From: Bartonella sp. M0283
GTDB taxonomy: Bacteria; Pseudomonadota; Alphaproteobacteria; Rhizobiales; Rhizobiaceae
Length of the DNA stretch: 64,000 nt
Direction: 5' to 3'
Assembly: GCF_016100455.1 (NCBI RefSeq)
Contig: NZ_JACFSK010000001.1
Span: forward strand, 1,178,001 to 1,242,000
Under the pieces are notes generated by a model. It searched no databases. It had not been told where the DNA came from and saw only the letters and a list, made by a program, of their open reading frames with translations. Below are positions 19,541 to 28,943 of this stretch, piece after piece. The first letter of the stretch is position 1. The number at the start of each line of letters is the position of its first letter. Position numbers and translations under genes: made by a program.

Positions 19541-20173
19541 TTAGTCCTTCTGTTCTTCTTCGGCCTCGGCACGATACTGGATGACCTCATCGATCAAACC
19601 GAATTCTTTAGCTTCATCGGCTGTCATAAAATGATCGCGGTCGAGTGTACGTTCAATGGTCTCATAATCCTGACCTGTATGATGAACATAAATTTCATTC
19701 AGCCGTCTTTTCATTTTTATGATATCCTGCGCATGGCGCTCGATATCCGAAGCCTGGCCCTGAAAGCCGCCGGAAGGCTGATGCACCATAACGCGTGCGT
19801 TCGGCAATGCAAAACGATGCCCTTTGGCACCGGCTGTCAATAAAAGCGAGCCCATTGAAGCTGCCTGCCCCATACAAAGAGTTGAAACAGCAGGCCGGAT
19901 GAATTGCATCGTGTCGTAAATAGCCATACCCGATGTGACAACGCCACCGGGAGAATTGATATAGAGGCTGATTTCCTTTTTCGGATTTTCCGCCTCGAGA
20001 AACAGAAGTTGGGCGCAGACAAGCATTGCCATGCTGTCTTCAATCGGGCCATTAATAAAGACAATTCTTTCCTTCAACAAGCGGGAAAAAATATCATAGG
20101 ACCGTTCGCCGCGATTGGTCTGTTCCACAACTATTGGAACAAGATTGAGGGCAGTCTGGATCGGATCACTCAT
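19541..20173 (-). CDS. clpP: ATP-dependent Clp protease proteolytic subunit ClpP
   Basis: Self-compartmentalised serine protease forming the tetradecameric chamber used by ClpX. The start is the ATG at 20171-20173, preceded by GGAAGTGAAA; an upstream ATG in frame overlaps that ribosome-binding site. In the resulting 210-residue protein the catalytic triad is S106 (GQAASMGS), H131 (VMVHQP) and D180 (DRDHFM). The hydrophobic groove and the IERHAQDI handle helix are conserved, and a short acidic tail (EAEEEQKD) ends the protein. clpX follows after about 236 bases. Confidence 0.97.
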   Translation of the reverse strand: MSDPIQTALNLVPIVVEQTNRGERSYDIFSRLLKERIVFINGPIEDSMAMLVCAQLLFLEAENPKKEISLYINSPGGVVTSGMAIYDTMQFIRPAVSTLCMGQAASMGSLLLTAGAKGHRFALPNARVMVHQPSGGFQGQASDIERHAQDIIKMKRRLNEIYVHHTGQDYETIERTLDRDHFMTADEAKEFGLIDEVIQYRAEAEEEQKD

Positions 20174-20185
20174 TTTCACTTCCAT

Positions 20186-20596
20186 ATTATACGAATCGTC
20201 GTTTGCGACCTGAAATGTCGTTATAACCAGAATATCAATCCATTAGAAGATCAATAGATTTTTGTTTTGCCTTAAAAACGCAAGGCCATTAGAACCGCTA
20301 CCGGATGATTTATGTGAGAATTATCCCAGAAGATTTCATACGCTATTTCTTCATCACAAATAGCATTTTTATATGTGTTCATCCTGCTTCGACTTCAAGT
20401 CTTTCAACAAAGGCTTAAACATTTATACAAACAACACTTTCAATTGTTTTAACACGACACAGAAAAACACAACAGCACGCGGTTTTATATAAAATTGACG
20501 ATTTCAATTTAAACATTCGGGAATTGCTATTGTTCCCTTAACGACCATGATACGCTGTCCGATGCAGGTCCAAGGGAGTTGCTTTACGAGCACTTT
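20186..20596. other. Intergenic region upstream of clpP
   Basis: About 410 AT-rich bases between the glycosyltransferase stop and clpP, both on the minus strand. It must hold the clpP promoter. No open frame, repeat or RNA gene was recognised. Confidence 0.5.
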
Positions 20597-21415
20597 TTAT
20601 TTTTTCTGCTGTTCAACTATCTTAAAAAAGCCGGGAATTCTTTTTGTTGCCCAGTCATAGAAACTCCCTTCTTTAATAGGGTCGTTTGTTCTTTCTTTTT
20701 TATGAACATGAAACCCTATAAAACGTGGATCATTGAGCGGTTCTAGACCATAAGCAGGATCAAAAATGCGTTCGGTATCACGGCCGGTCCAATAATAAAA
20801 AGTTTCCTTTTCTTTGGCCTCATCAAAAAAACCATATCTTTTGGCGAGCCTTGATATTCCATCATTACCAAAAACCGTGATTCCCAATCTTCCGGGGACA
20901 ACGGGCAATTTTTGTCTTTTGAGACGCCACGGTATCCATACCCCCCGATGGAAACCGAGCCAGTTTGGCACCATTCGACCACTTTGGAGATAATCGTCAT
21001 ATTCCTTGATGATAGGATTGTCGGCAGGAAGATAAAGTGCAGAAACACCGACACGCGAACGATTTTCGCGTGCAAGCCATACCTTTCCCTTTTCCGGATG
21101 GAATTGTTTGACAAGATAGACATCGGTATCAAGCCAGACACCGGCACTGTTTTTCATAAGCCTCACACGAAAAAGATCGGACAACTGGACAATTGTACGG
21201 ATAGGTTTGAAATCCGGAAATTTCGGGTCAAGCCGATAAAGCGTCGAAAGCGGCAATATCGGTTCCGCTTCAAGAAGCTCGACACCTTCAGGCACGTTTT
21301 CCACATTTCCATGGCTATAAAGTTTGACATGTTGACCAGTCTTCACCATCGATGAAAGGCACAGCCAATCAATAGGACGCAAGCGATCTCCATACCAGAA
21401 AGTGCAGATATCCAT
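20597..21415 (-). CDS. DXD-type glycosyltransferase (GT32-like)
   Basis: Probable sugar transferase acting on a surface glycan. The 272-residue protein has the arrangement of the glycosyltransferase sugar-binding/DXD group: LSDLFRVRLMKNSAGVWLDT at 78-97, with the metal-binding DxD at D96 and D98 followed by VYLVK. No membrane segment or signal peptide is seen, so it would act in the cytosol. It starts 11 bases after the trkA stop and is probably the last gene of the ntrY-ntrX-trkA transcript. Donor and acceptor are unknown. Confidence 0.82.
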   Translation of the reverse strand: MDICTFWYGDRLRPIDWLCLSSMVKTGQHVKLYSHGNVENVPEGVELLEAEPILPLSTLYRLDPKFPDFKPIRTIVQLSDLFRVRLMKNSAGVWLDTDVYLVKQFHPEKGKVWLARENRSRVGVSALYLPADNPIIKEYDDYLQSGRMVPNWLGFHRGVWIPWRLKRQKLPVVPGRLGITVFGNDGISRLAKRYGFFDEAKEKETFYYWTGRDTERIFDPAYGLEPLNDPRFIGFHVHKKERTNDPIKEGSFYDWATKRIPGFFKIVEQQKK

Positions 21416-21426
21416 TCGAAGACCTC

Positions 21427-22803
21427 TTAGAAATATTCCAGGCTGACACGAAACAGTTGTTCGACATCACGCACGGCATCGGCCATTGCAAAAATGACAA
21501 CCATATCGCCTGCAAGAACGCGCGTATCTCCCCGTGGACGGATAATCGAATTGTCACGATAGATAGCGCCGATACGTAATCCCGCTGGTAATTCGAGTTC
21601 CGATAACGGCTTTCCGACAAGTGGAGACGTGTGCATAGCTTCTGCTTCGATAATTTCGGCTTCTCCGTTCGACACCGAATAGACCGAGCGAATACGCCCT
21701 CTACGCATTTGCTGAAGCACTTTTGAAATTGTAACGCTGCGCGGATTAAGATGGGAATCAATCCCTACAGTTCTGGTAAACTCCTGAAAAGCAATATTGT
21801 TAATGAGAACCATATTCGACTTGCAGCCAAACATTTTGGCCATAATGGCACTCAATACATTGACCTGATCCTGATTGGTCAATGTCACAATGAGATCGGC
21901 CTGTTCAACATTGGCCTCTTGCAAAATCGCCGGATCAAGGGCACTGCCATTCAGCACAACGGTACGATCCAATTGATCGGTAATAGCAAGCGCCCGCGCT
22001 TTATCCGCTTCGATAATGCGTAACCTTGCCTTGTGCTGTCTTTTTTCCATTGCGCGGGCAACATAAAGTCCGATATGACCACCGCCCGCGATAATGATAC
22101 GGTTGGCTGCCTGTTCATCATGACCGAACAATCCCAAAGCACGGTGCACCTGACTGCGTGAAGCGACAAGATAGGTGATATCCCCCACTTTCAATTCCGT
22201 ATCGGCATGGGCAATGAAAAGTTTCTTTCCCCTTTTGACAGCTGTCACAGTCGTTAGCAAATCGGGGAAAAGATCGGTCAATTGTCTAAGCGGTGTGTTG
22301 ATAACCGGACAATCTTCCATACATTCAAGTGCCAGAGCAACAATATCGTCATAACTGAAATAGAGAACGTCCAATGCACCTGGTAGAGCAATGCGGCGCA
22401 ATACCATTTCGCCAACCTCGATTTCCGGCGAAATAACGACATCAATCGGCATAGCATCGCGCTGGAATAAACCTTGATATTGCGGATCAAGATAAGACTG
22501 GTCGCGAACACGTGCAATTTTTGTCGGTACATTGAAGAGCGCATGGGCGACCTGACACGCCACCATATTGACTTCATCGGAAAGCGTTACAGCAATGAGC
22601 ATATCTGCTTCATCGGCACCGGCTGCGCGCAAAACATCAGGACGTGCGCCATGTCCGACAATACCCCGAACATCAAGAGTATCACGCACTTTTTCGATCA
22701 GCTTGGGCTCGATATCAATAACCGTAACATCATGTTGTTCACTGGAAAGACGTTCCGCTATCCCGTAGCCAACCTGGCCAGCCCCGCAAATAATGACGCG
22801 CAT
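21427..22803 (-). CDS. trkA: Trk potassium uptake system peripheral protein TrkA
   Basis: Cytosolic NAD-binding regulator of the TrkH/TrkG potassium channel. The 458-residue protein consists of two RCK repeats: Rossmann motif GAGQVGYGIAERL at residue 7 onward and GGGHIGLYVARAM at about 234, each followed by a TrkA-C domain. The trkH channel gene is not in the window. It begins 3 bases after the ntrX stop, an arrangement (ntrY-ntrX-trkA) common in the Rhizobiales. Confidence 0.96.
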   Translation of the reverse strand: MRVIICGAGQVGYGIAERLSSEQHDVTVIDIEPKLIEKVRDTLDVRGIVGHGARPDVLRAAGADEADMLIAVTLSDEVNMVACQVAHALFNVPTKIARVRDQSYLDPQYQGLFQRDAMPIDVVISPEIEVGEMVLRRIALPGALDVLYFSYDDIVALALECMEDCPVINTPLRQLTDLFPDLLTTVTAVKRGKKLFIAHADTELKVGDITYLVASRSQVHRALGLFGHDEQAANRIIIAGGGHIGLYVARAMEKRQHKARLRIIEADKARALAITDQLDRTVVLNGSALDPAILQEANVEQADLIVTLTNQDQVNVLSAIMAKMFGCKSNMVLINNIAFQEFTRTVGIDSHLNPRSVTISKVLQQMRRGRIRSVYSVSNGEAEIIEAEAMHTSPLVGKPLSELELPAGLRIGAIYRDNSIIRPRGDTRVLAGDMVVIFAMADAVRDVEQLFRVSLEYF

Positions 22804-22806
22804 ATT

Positions 22807-24171
22807 TTAAGAAACTCCAAGTGATTTCAGTTTACGGTGCAGTGCAGACCGCTCCATGCCGACGAACTCGGCTGTCCGCGAAATATTACCACCAAATCTG
22901 TTGATTTGCGCAACCAGATATTCTTTTTCAAAAAGTTCGCGCGCTTCTCTTAACGGCAGCGCCATAATATGTAAATCCGAGTCAGTGGGTGCACGTGGCA
23001 ATGTATCACCTACTTCTGCGGGCAGAAGTTCGGCCGTAATCGGACCGTCTCCTCCTTCGCCGCGTGCCAGAATCAACAAACGCTCGATATTATTGCGCAA
23101 CTGCCTGATGTTTCCAGGCCAACTATGAGCCTGTAGAATCGCCATCGTATCATCACCTATTTCACGTGGTTTTATACCGGCCTGCTCGGAAATCTGGTGC
23201 ACAAAATATTGCACAAGTTCGGGAATATCCTCCCGATGGCTTGCAAGTGGTGGAACAGCAATCGGCACAACTGCCAGACGGTGGAACAGATCTTCGCGAA
23301 ACCGGCCTTCGGCAATCAAACCTTCCAGATTCTGTGCTGTTGAAGAGATAACACGCACATCCACTTTAACGCGTTTGCTGCCCCCCACCCGTTCAAATGT
23401 CTGGTCGGTCAAAACGCGCAAAATCTTGTTTTGTGTTTCGCGCGGCATGTCCGCAATCTCGTCAATATAGAGAATGCCGCCATGCGCTTCTTCGAGAGCA
23501 CCAACTTTACGCTCTCCTCCATCCATTTCGGTCCCGAAAAGTTCGATTTCCATTCTTTCAGGCGTAATGGTTGCCGCGTTGATTGTCACAAACGGGCCGT
23601 TTGCACGGTTCGAAAGGGCATGGATTGCCCGCGCTGTCGTTTCTTTACCTGACCCTGATGGGCCGGTAATCATGATACGGCTATTGGTGGGCGCCACTTT
23701 TTCAATCGTCTGGCGCAAATGGTTCATAACGAGCGACTTGCCGAGTAACTCCGGCGTAACAGTCGATTGTTTGCGCAATTCACTGACTTCGCGTTTCAAC
23801 TTGGATGTTTCAAGCGCACGTTCGGCAACCAAAATCAAGCGATCCGCTTTAAAGGGTTTTTCAATAAAATCATAAGCACCGCGTTTAATCGCCGAAACAG
23901 CCGTCTCAATATTTCCGTGGCCGGAAATCATCACAACGGGTAAATTAGGATAACGCGTTTTGATTTTATCAAGCAGTGCCAAACCATCCAGACGACTTCC
24001 CTGCAACCAGATGTCGAGAAAAATCAATCGCGGAACACGGTTTTCAATTTGCTGAAGTGCTTCATCCGAATTGGCAGCGAGACGCGTTTCGTGCCCTTCA
24101 TCCTCGAGTATTCCGCCGACCAGTTCGCGTATATCCGCTTCATCATCGACAATCAAAATATCTGAAGCCAT
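22807..24171 (-). CDS. ntrX: Response regulator NtrX, NtrC family, lacking GAFTGA
   Basis: Response regulator paired with NtrY. The receiver domain has D9/D10 and the phosphorylation site D53 (LIFLDIW), with K105. The AAA+ domain has Walker A GPSGSGKE (170-177) and Walker B LYIDE (234-238) plus the SRH-like FREDLFHRL. The segment 212-225, where NtrC-type activators carry the sigma-54-binding GAFTGA loop, reads FGTEMDGGERKVGA instead. The C-terminal Fis-type helix-turn-helix (NISRTAEFVGMERSALHRKL) is intact. It therefore probably binds DNA but may not activate sigma-54 promoters. The gene follows ntrY by 14 bases. Confidence 0.95.
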   Translation of the reverse strand: MASDILIVDDEADIRELVGGILEDEGHETRLAANSDEALQQIENRVPRLIFLDIWLQGSRLDGLALLDKIKTRYPNLPVVMISGHGNIETAVSAIKRGAYDFIEKPFKADRLILVAERALETSKLKREVSELRKQSTVTPELLGKSLVMNHLRQTIEKVAPTNSRIMITGPSGSGKETTARAIHALSNRANGPFVTINAATITPERMEIELFGTEMDGGERKVGALEEAHGGILYIDEIADMPRETQNKILRVLTDQTFERVGGSKRVKVDVRVISSTAQNLEGLIAEGRFREDLFHRLAVVPIAVPPLASHREDIPELVQYFVHQISEQAGIKPREIGDDTMAILQAHSWPGNIRQLRNNIERLLILARGEGGDGPITAELLPAEVGDTLPRAPTDSDLHIMALPLREARELFEKEYLVAQINRFGGNISRTAEFVGMERSALHRKLKSLGVS

Positions 24172-24185
24172 CTTACTTAACCGTC

Positions 24186-26438
24186 CTATTTCTCAACATC
24201 TACTTTAACAACATCAGATTTGCCAATACCTGCTGCCGGAAAGACCATACGGATCATCGCACCACGACCATTATAAAAATTTACCGGTGCATCATGTAAT
24301 TCCATATAGCCTCCATGTTCCTCTACAATTTTACGCACAATTGCCAGTCCCAATCCGGTTCCCTTCTCTCGTGTCGTTATATAGGGTTCCAATAATTTTT
24401 GTCTTTGTTCCTTGGGGAGGCCTTTGCCATTATCTATTATATCGGCAACCAGTTTATCCCCTTCGCGATAAGAACGCACGAGGATATGTCCCTCGATCGC
24501 TTTATCGACCGCAATTGCATCAATTGCTTCGCTTGCATTTTTTATCACATTTCCGAATGCCTGCCCGATGAGCCGGCTGTCAAATTCGCCCATGAGTGGC
24601 TCTTCGCCCAAATCCCGCTCGAATTTGATATCATGACGTGACACTTCAACAAGGAAAAAGGCCTCTCGTAACGGCTCCCGCATATCAAGCAGGTGCATTT
24701 CCGGCTTAGGCATTCGGGCAAAAGACGAGAATTCGTCAACCATTCTTCCGATATCGCCAACTTGCCGTATGATCGTGTCGACACATTGATCAAAGACATC
24801 CCGATCATCCGTAATCACTTTACCATAACGGCGGCGTATGCGTTCGGCCGATAATTGTATCGGTGTCAGTGGATTTTTTATTTCATGGGCGATACGGCGG
24901 GCAACATCAGCCCATGCACTTGATCTTTGAGCCTCCACAAGATCGGTTATGTCATCAATTGTCAAAACCCATGATTGCCCGTTACCATCGTTTTCCTCCA
25001 TCGTAACCTGCACATTATAAACCCGATTACGTCCGTCTTGTGAAAGTGTAACCTGTTCGCGATGATTTTTGCGTCCCGATGAACGCGCAACCTCGAATAC
25101 TTGTCCAATATCCGCATTGAGCGACATAAGACTATTCCCGACAACTTCTTTCGGATCAAGATTGAACATTGTCTGCGCAGAACGATTGATAGTCGTAACA
25201 TCCCCGTTTTCGTCAATTCCCGCAACGCCTGCATTGACACCGGCAAGGACTGCTTCCGAAAAACGACGTCTCTCGTCTATCTGGTCACGCGCAGAAATCA
25301 ACTCATTGCGCTGACTTTTAAGCTCGCTCACCATATAATTGAATGTCCGGGACAGTTGACCGACGTCGCCATCCTTGGCTCGAACGGGAACCACAACATC
25401 CATATTGCCGGAAGCGACATCATCGGCCGCACCGATCAACAGACGGATGGGGCGCACCAAACGGTCTGCCACCGCAATGCCTGTCCAGATTGCCGAAATC
25501 AACAGACTGAGAAACAGACAAAGATAAAGGACAGCAAAAGCAATTTGTGTTGGAACACGGTTTTCGTTAAGATCACGATAACGTGCGGTATTGGCTTCGG
25601 TCAGACGCAATGCCGATAAAACGCGTTCGTCAACATCCCGTACAAGATAAAGAAATGTATTTGGTATATCGTTCAGTTTTAATATGATACCAAAATAATC
25701 ATGCTCGCCGGGTTGAAAAGTGAACGGACTACCATTTGTCGCTTGAACAATGAGATTTGCTGGCGGTATCGGTAATTTATCTTCACCACCAAGATTACTT
25801 TGCAAAAAAACCGTTCCGTTCGGACTTAATAAAAATGCGCCTCTCAAATCACGACCTGCCGCATGGCGCGTAAGCTGTAACCGGTATTCAGTGGGATTTA
25901 ATGCCAGAAGCCTGCGGTTATCGAGTGCAAGGGCCATGGCATATGAAGAATTTTTCAGGTTTTGCAATGTCTCATCTGCGTAACCATTGGCGAGATCGAT
26001 CGAGGAAGCCACAATCTGTCTTGTTGTTGTATCAAACCAACGATCGAGCCCCTGATTGAGTGTTACACCGGCAACAATTGCAACCACAACGGCAGGCAAT
26101 GTTGCAACAAGTGCAAAAAGCGAAATTATTCTGACGTGAAGTCTCGAAGCAGCCCTTCTTGCTCTCCACGCTTGAATAATCGGCATTAACTCATAGCAAG
26201 CGATAGCTATAAGCCCGAGCACCCAAACGCTATTGACGGCAATAAGGACAAGCGTCACGAAAGTGCTTGGAATAATTGGCGTAAACCCCAACAGAATAGC
26301 AAAAGAGACAACTGCCGTTAGCAAAGCCAATGCAATAACCATGATTCCGAAGAATGCATGCATATTCCGTCGTTTGACGCCATATAAGCTTTTATCTTCC
26401 GGTTTTACCAATTCGCGATTCTTCCCGATCCAACCCAT
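24186..26438 (-). CDS. ntrY: Sensor histidine kinase NtrY
   Basis: Inner-membrane sensor kinase of the NtrYX pair, linked in other alphaproteobacteria to nitrogen, redox or envelope responses. The 750-residue protein has several N-terminal membrane helices (about residues 28-60, 68-95, 105-130 and near 305-325), a periplasmic stretch, a HAMP segment (RLVRPIRLLIGAADDVASG), a PAS domain (AGVNAGVAGIDENGDVTTIN), the HisKA phospho-acceptor region RRIAHEIKNPLTPIQLSAER, and a C-terminal ATPase with N-, G1- (DNGKGLP) and G2-boxes (GTGLGLAIV). It leads the ntrY-ntrX-trkA operon; no ntrB or ntrC precedes it. Confidence 0.96.
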   Translation of the reverse strand: MGWIGKNRELVKPEDKSLYGVKRRNMHAFFGIMVIALALLTAVVSFAILLGFTPIIPSTFVTLVLIAVNSVWVLGLIAIACYELMPIIQAWRARRAASRLHVRIISLFALVATLPAVVVAIVAGVTLNQGLDRWFDTTTRQIVASSIDLANGYADETLQNLKNSSYAMALALDNRRLLALNPTEYRLQLTRHAAGRDLRGAFLLSPNGTVFLQSNLGGEDKLPIPPANLIVQATNGSPFTFQPGEHDYFGIILKLNDIPNTFLYLVRDVDERVLSALRLTEANTARYRDLNENRVPTQIAFAVLYLCLFLSLLISAIWTGIAVADRLVRPIRLLIGAADDVASGNMDVVVPVRAKDGDVGQLSRTFNYMVSELKSQRNELISARDQIDERRRFSEAVLAGVNAGVAGIDENGDVTTINRSAQTMFNLDPKEVVGNSLMSLNADIGQVFEVARSSGRKNHREQVTLSQDGRNRVYNVQVTMEENDGNGQSWVLTIDDITDLVEAQRSSAWADVARRIAHEIKNPLTPIQLSAERIRRRYGKVITDDRDVFDQCVDTIIRQVGDIGRMVDEFSSFARMPKPEMHLLDMREPLREAFFLVEVSRHDIKFERDLGEEPLMGEFDSRLIGQAFGNVIKNASEAIDAIAVDKAIEGHILVRSYREGDKLVADIIDNGKGLPKEQRQKLLEPYITTREKGTGLGLAIVRKIVEEHGGYMELHDAPVNFYNGRGAMIRMVFPAAGIGKSDVVKVDVEK

Positions 26439-26640
26439 TGTTTCGACAATGATGCAACACTTTGTGGCGAAAATGCAACAGAAAGAATTGAACGGCCATC
26501 AAATATAGGTAAATTTCGGCAACCGGAATGAAAAATGGAATTTTTATACGGCGTTATTTGCCATTTTCCCGATCATCGGGAGTATTTCCTGACCTAAAAA
26601 ATCAAATCACGTCCACCCGTCACAATAAGTGATAAAGAAG

Positions 26641-27100
26641 ATGCCTACACGTACTGGTATCTTGAAGCCGAAAGAGTTGATTGACGCAGAAACCGGTGAA
26701 GCAGTCATGGCATCTATAATTCATATTATAGAGAAGGCTGATGAAGACCATTTTGTAAATGTTTTTGCTGATGGCGTTAAAGCAGCGTTTGACTTAACAA
26801 AGACCGGATACCGTTTATTTCAGACCATTCTTCAAGACTATCAATTATCAAAGGTGACAGGAGGTTACAGCGATATGGTCGCCCTCTTTTTCTTGCGTGA
26901 TGGCTTGAATGGTGCTCCTGTTGATATGTCTGAAAACTCTTTTCAATCTGACCTAAAAAGAACTCATTGGAAAAGCGTTTTTATATCCCGAAGCTCCAAA
27001 TCAATATCAGGTAAATCCTGCTCTATTTTTTAAGGGAGATCGAATTGCCTTTACGTGTGAATATCGCAAAACACCTAAAGGACAAACAAATAACACTTAA
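26641..27100 (+). pseudogene. RepL-like plasmid replication protein, frameshifted
   Basis: The reading from ATG 26641 (MPTRTGILKPKELIDAETGE) resembles plasmid replication initiators of the RepL family. After about 105 codons the frame is lost at the five-A run 26955-26959. Removing one A restores LKELIGKAFLYPEAPNQYQV and then NPALFFKGDRIAFTCEYRK, the characteristic C-terminal segment of the family, ending at TAA 27098-27100. The unshifted frame stops early at about 27033. With the relaxase remnant at 29 kb it points to an integrated plasmid. A GTG at 26629 is an alternative start. The RepL assignment rests on recognising segments, without a search. Confidence 0.68.
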
Positions 27101-27536
27101 TTACCGCTAAGAGCATGAGGAAAAACACTGCATCCATACAAAATCTGGCGCCAAGTAGATTTATCAAGGATTAAATGGTTGTACCTGTACTGCTCGCTGA
27201 GCGCCCATCGGGCGCGCAGTGAACATGCTTTTGGCCTATCGCCCAAGCAACGCTCATCCCTGCGCACCCTATTCATGCGACACACATGTATTTAGCTGTT
27301 TTAGAGGCTGAACTTGAAGCTGCTACCAGCATAATTGATGATTTTAAAAAATCGTTATGCGTGGTGAGAGCAAACACAAAATGTATCACGACCTTGGTGG
27401 AAAAAAATAGCACTATGATGAACTAATTTCTTCGATTTCTATTGAGATATAATACTATATAATATGATATTATATCTTTTAGGCTGTTAACGAACCAAAA
27501 ACCTCCGATCCTGGTCATTTTCAAAAAGCGCTCATA
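27101..27536. other. Intergenic remnant between the RepL-like and endonuclease genes
   Basis: 436 bases with no supported gene. 27190-27290 is more GC-rich than its surroundings and includes the hairpin GCGCCC-ATC-GGGCGC at 27201-27215. The end is strongly AT-rich and contains the 10-base inverted repeat at 27445-27477. It may be what is left of a plasmid origin, but no iterons are seen. Confidence 0.45.
27445..27477. repeat. AT-rich inverted repeat 3' of the endonuclease gene
   Basis: AGATATAATA at 27445-27454 pairs with TATTATATCT at 27468-27477 around 13 AT-rich bases; four T residues follow on the plus strand. It lies 60 bases past the stop of the minus-strand endonuclease gene. It could end plus-strand transcription from the RepL-like gene, or be a leftover origin element. 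Confidence 0.5.
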
Positions 27537-28601
27537 CTAATTAGATATAGAAGCAACAAGCATACCCTTTGTTATTATTTGTTTTATTTGAGATAAATTT
27601 AAACAACGTGCTGGTATTTTGTATTCTACATAAAGGTCCTTTAGAGCATTTTTAAGATCTTCACTGATTTTATCCGCTGTTGTTAAAACATATGCAGCTA
27701 TAACTTGTCCTTGAGTTGACCTCGAATCAATTGCTTTTTTCAATTGCTCTGCTACTTCAACACCTATTTCACCAATGTAGTTTTTTACTTGAATAACGAT
27801 TATCCATGGGGCTAGTTCGTCAAACGGATTTGGGATGTTAATTACAATATCAGCTCCACATTCCGATGGTCCACCTGTATGCTCAATCTGAATATTTCTC
27901 ATTAATGGATCCAAAGCATAGCACAAAACAGGTTCCCACTCTGCTCCTTGTAAAACACTACGTAATTTTTTGACAATCGTCTCTGATAAATTATCTACAC
28001 TTGTTATAATATCCGCGGCCACGGTCCGCTTAGCGCGGTCCACATGATCAGCCCCTTCACGCAGAACGGATTCCTTTCCTTTTTCTACCAATGAAATAAT
28101 CTTATCAACACAGTCTTTGTATGGATTAATATTCCACAATCTTCCCCTAAATCTCAAAGACTGTCGCAATGCTGCATCAACATTTTCATTAGAATAGGCA
28201 ACTCCACCTTTGGTGATAACTTCAACAGGAAGCATATGCCTCAAATCATGAACGTCTGTATCCTTACTATAAGAATAATCACCAGTGACACGGCATAAAG
28301 TAAAGAAGCCATCATTAGGCATATTAGGAACGAGGATGATATCACCTACTTGAATAGGATTCCAAGAAGCTGGAAGATATTTTCCAAGCATCTTTGCGTT
28401 CCTCCATGCATCTAGTTCATGAGATGAATATTCTTTCCAATCAAAATTAGGAGCTTTTTGTTTAGCATATATTTTTCTTAAATCTTGTTCGTCACAGTAG
28501 CCCCACCCCTGCCGAAGTATGCCTTTATTTTCCAATTCATCTCTTACAAAATTAATATGTTTTTCTGAATTTCGCGAAGTACGCATTGCCCAAATATTCA
28601 T
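27537..28601 (-). CDS. Putative restriction endonuclease-like protein (Mrr-type PD-(D/E)XK)
   Basis: A 354-residue protein with two parts. Residues about 1-130 (IWAMRTSR..., ILRQGWGYCDEQDLRKI, VGDIILVPNMPNDGFFTLCRV) resemble a PUA/EVE-like recognition module, a fold often used to read modified bases. Residues about 225-350 carry a nuclease core resembling Mrr: GADIVINI with D251 and, on the next strand, IQVKNY with Q271 and K273, the D...QxK form of the active site. No partner methylase is adjacent. The ATG at 28601 is preceded by GGAAGGA. It is intact while genes on both sides are broken. A type IV-like restriction role is inferred. Confidence 0.65.
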   Translation of the reverse strand: MNIWAMRTSRNSEKHINFVRDELENKGILRQGWGYCDEQDLRKIYAKQKAPNFDWKEYSSHELDAWRNAKMLGKYLPASWNPIQVGDIILVPNMPNDGFFTLCRVTGDYSYSKDTDVHDLRHMLPVEVITKGGVAYSNENVDAALRQSLRFRGRLWNINPYKDCVDKIISLVEKGKESVLREGADHVDRAKRTVAADIITSVDNLSETIVKKLRSVLQGAEWEPVLCYALDPLMRNIQIEHTGGPSECGADIVINIPNPFDELAPWIIVIQVKNYIGEIGVEVAEQLKKAIDSRSTQGQVIAAYVLTTADKISEDLKNALKDLYVEYKIPARCLNLSQIKQIITKGMLVASISN

Positions 28602-28943
28602 CAAGTTTTCCTTCCCTTAATTTAGATCCTATACTTGGCTACAAGTTTGTCTAAACGGTTCAATGTTAAGTTTCAATATGGCAAGTTTACCCAAATATGT
28701 AGATTAACTTAAACCAAATCATAGTTCACTATTTTTAAACCTCTAAAAACTTGTAAATCACAAATACGCACAGCGTTTTCACACGTGAAATGCAATGGTA
28801 CAAGCAACAAAATGAAGATTGTTAAAGGTCAAAAATTTTCGAACAACAAAGAACCCTTTTACTAAGCCTTTTAGGTCTTTTTTTTTCAAATTTTTTCAAA
28901 TATTTTTTTGAACGGGTTTGTTCTCTTACCTGTTCGTGTTGTT
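28602..28943. other. Intergenic stretch upstream of the endonuclease gene
   Basis: About 340 bases, very AT-rich, holding the endonuclease promoter. Between 28850 and 28925 there are long T-runs. The short near-palindrome TTTCACACGTGAAA lies at about 28777-28790. No gene recognised. Confidence 0.45.

Noticed and set aside
27097..27285. 62-codon minus-strand frame overlapping the end of the RepL-like gene
   Set aside because: Cysteine/arginine-rich, no ribosome-binding site and overlaps the repaired repL frame; probably random.
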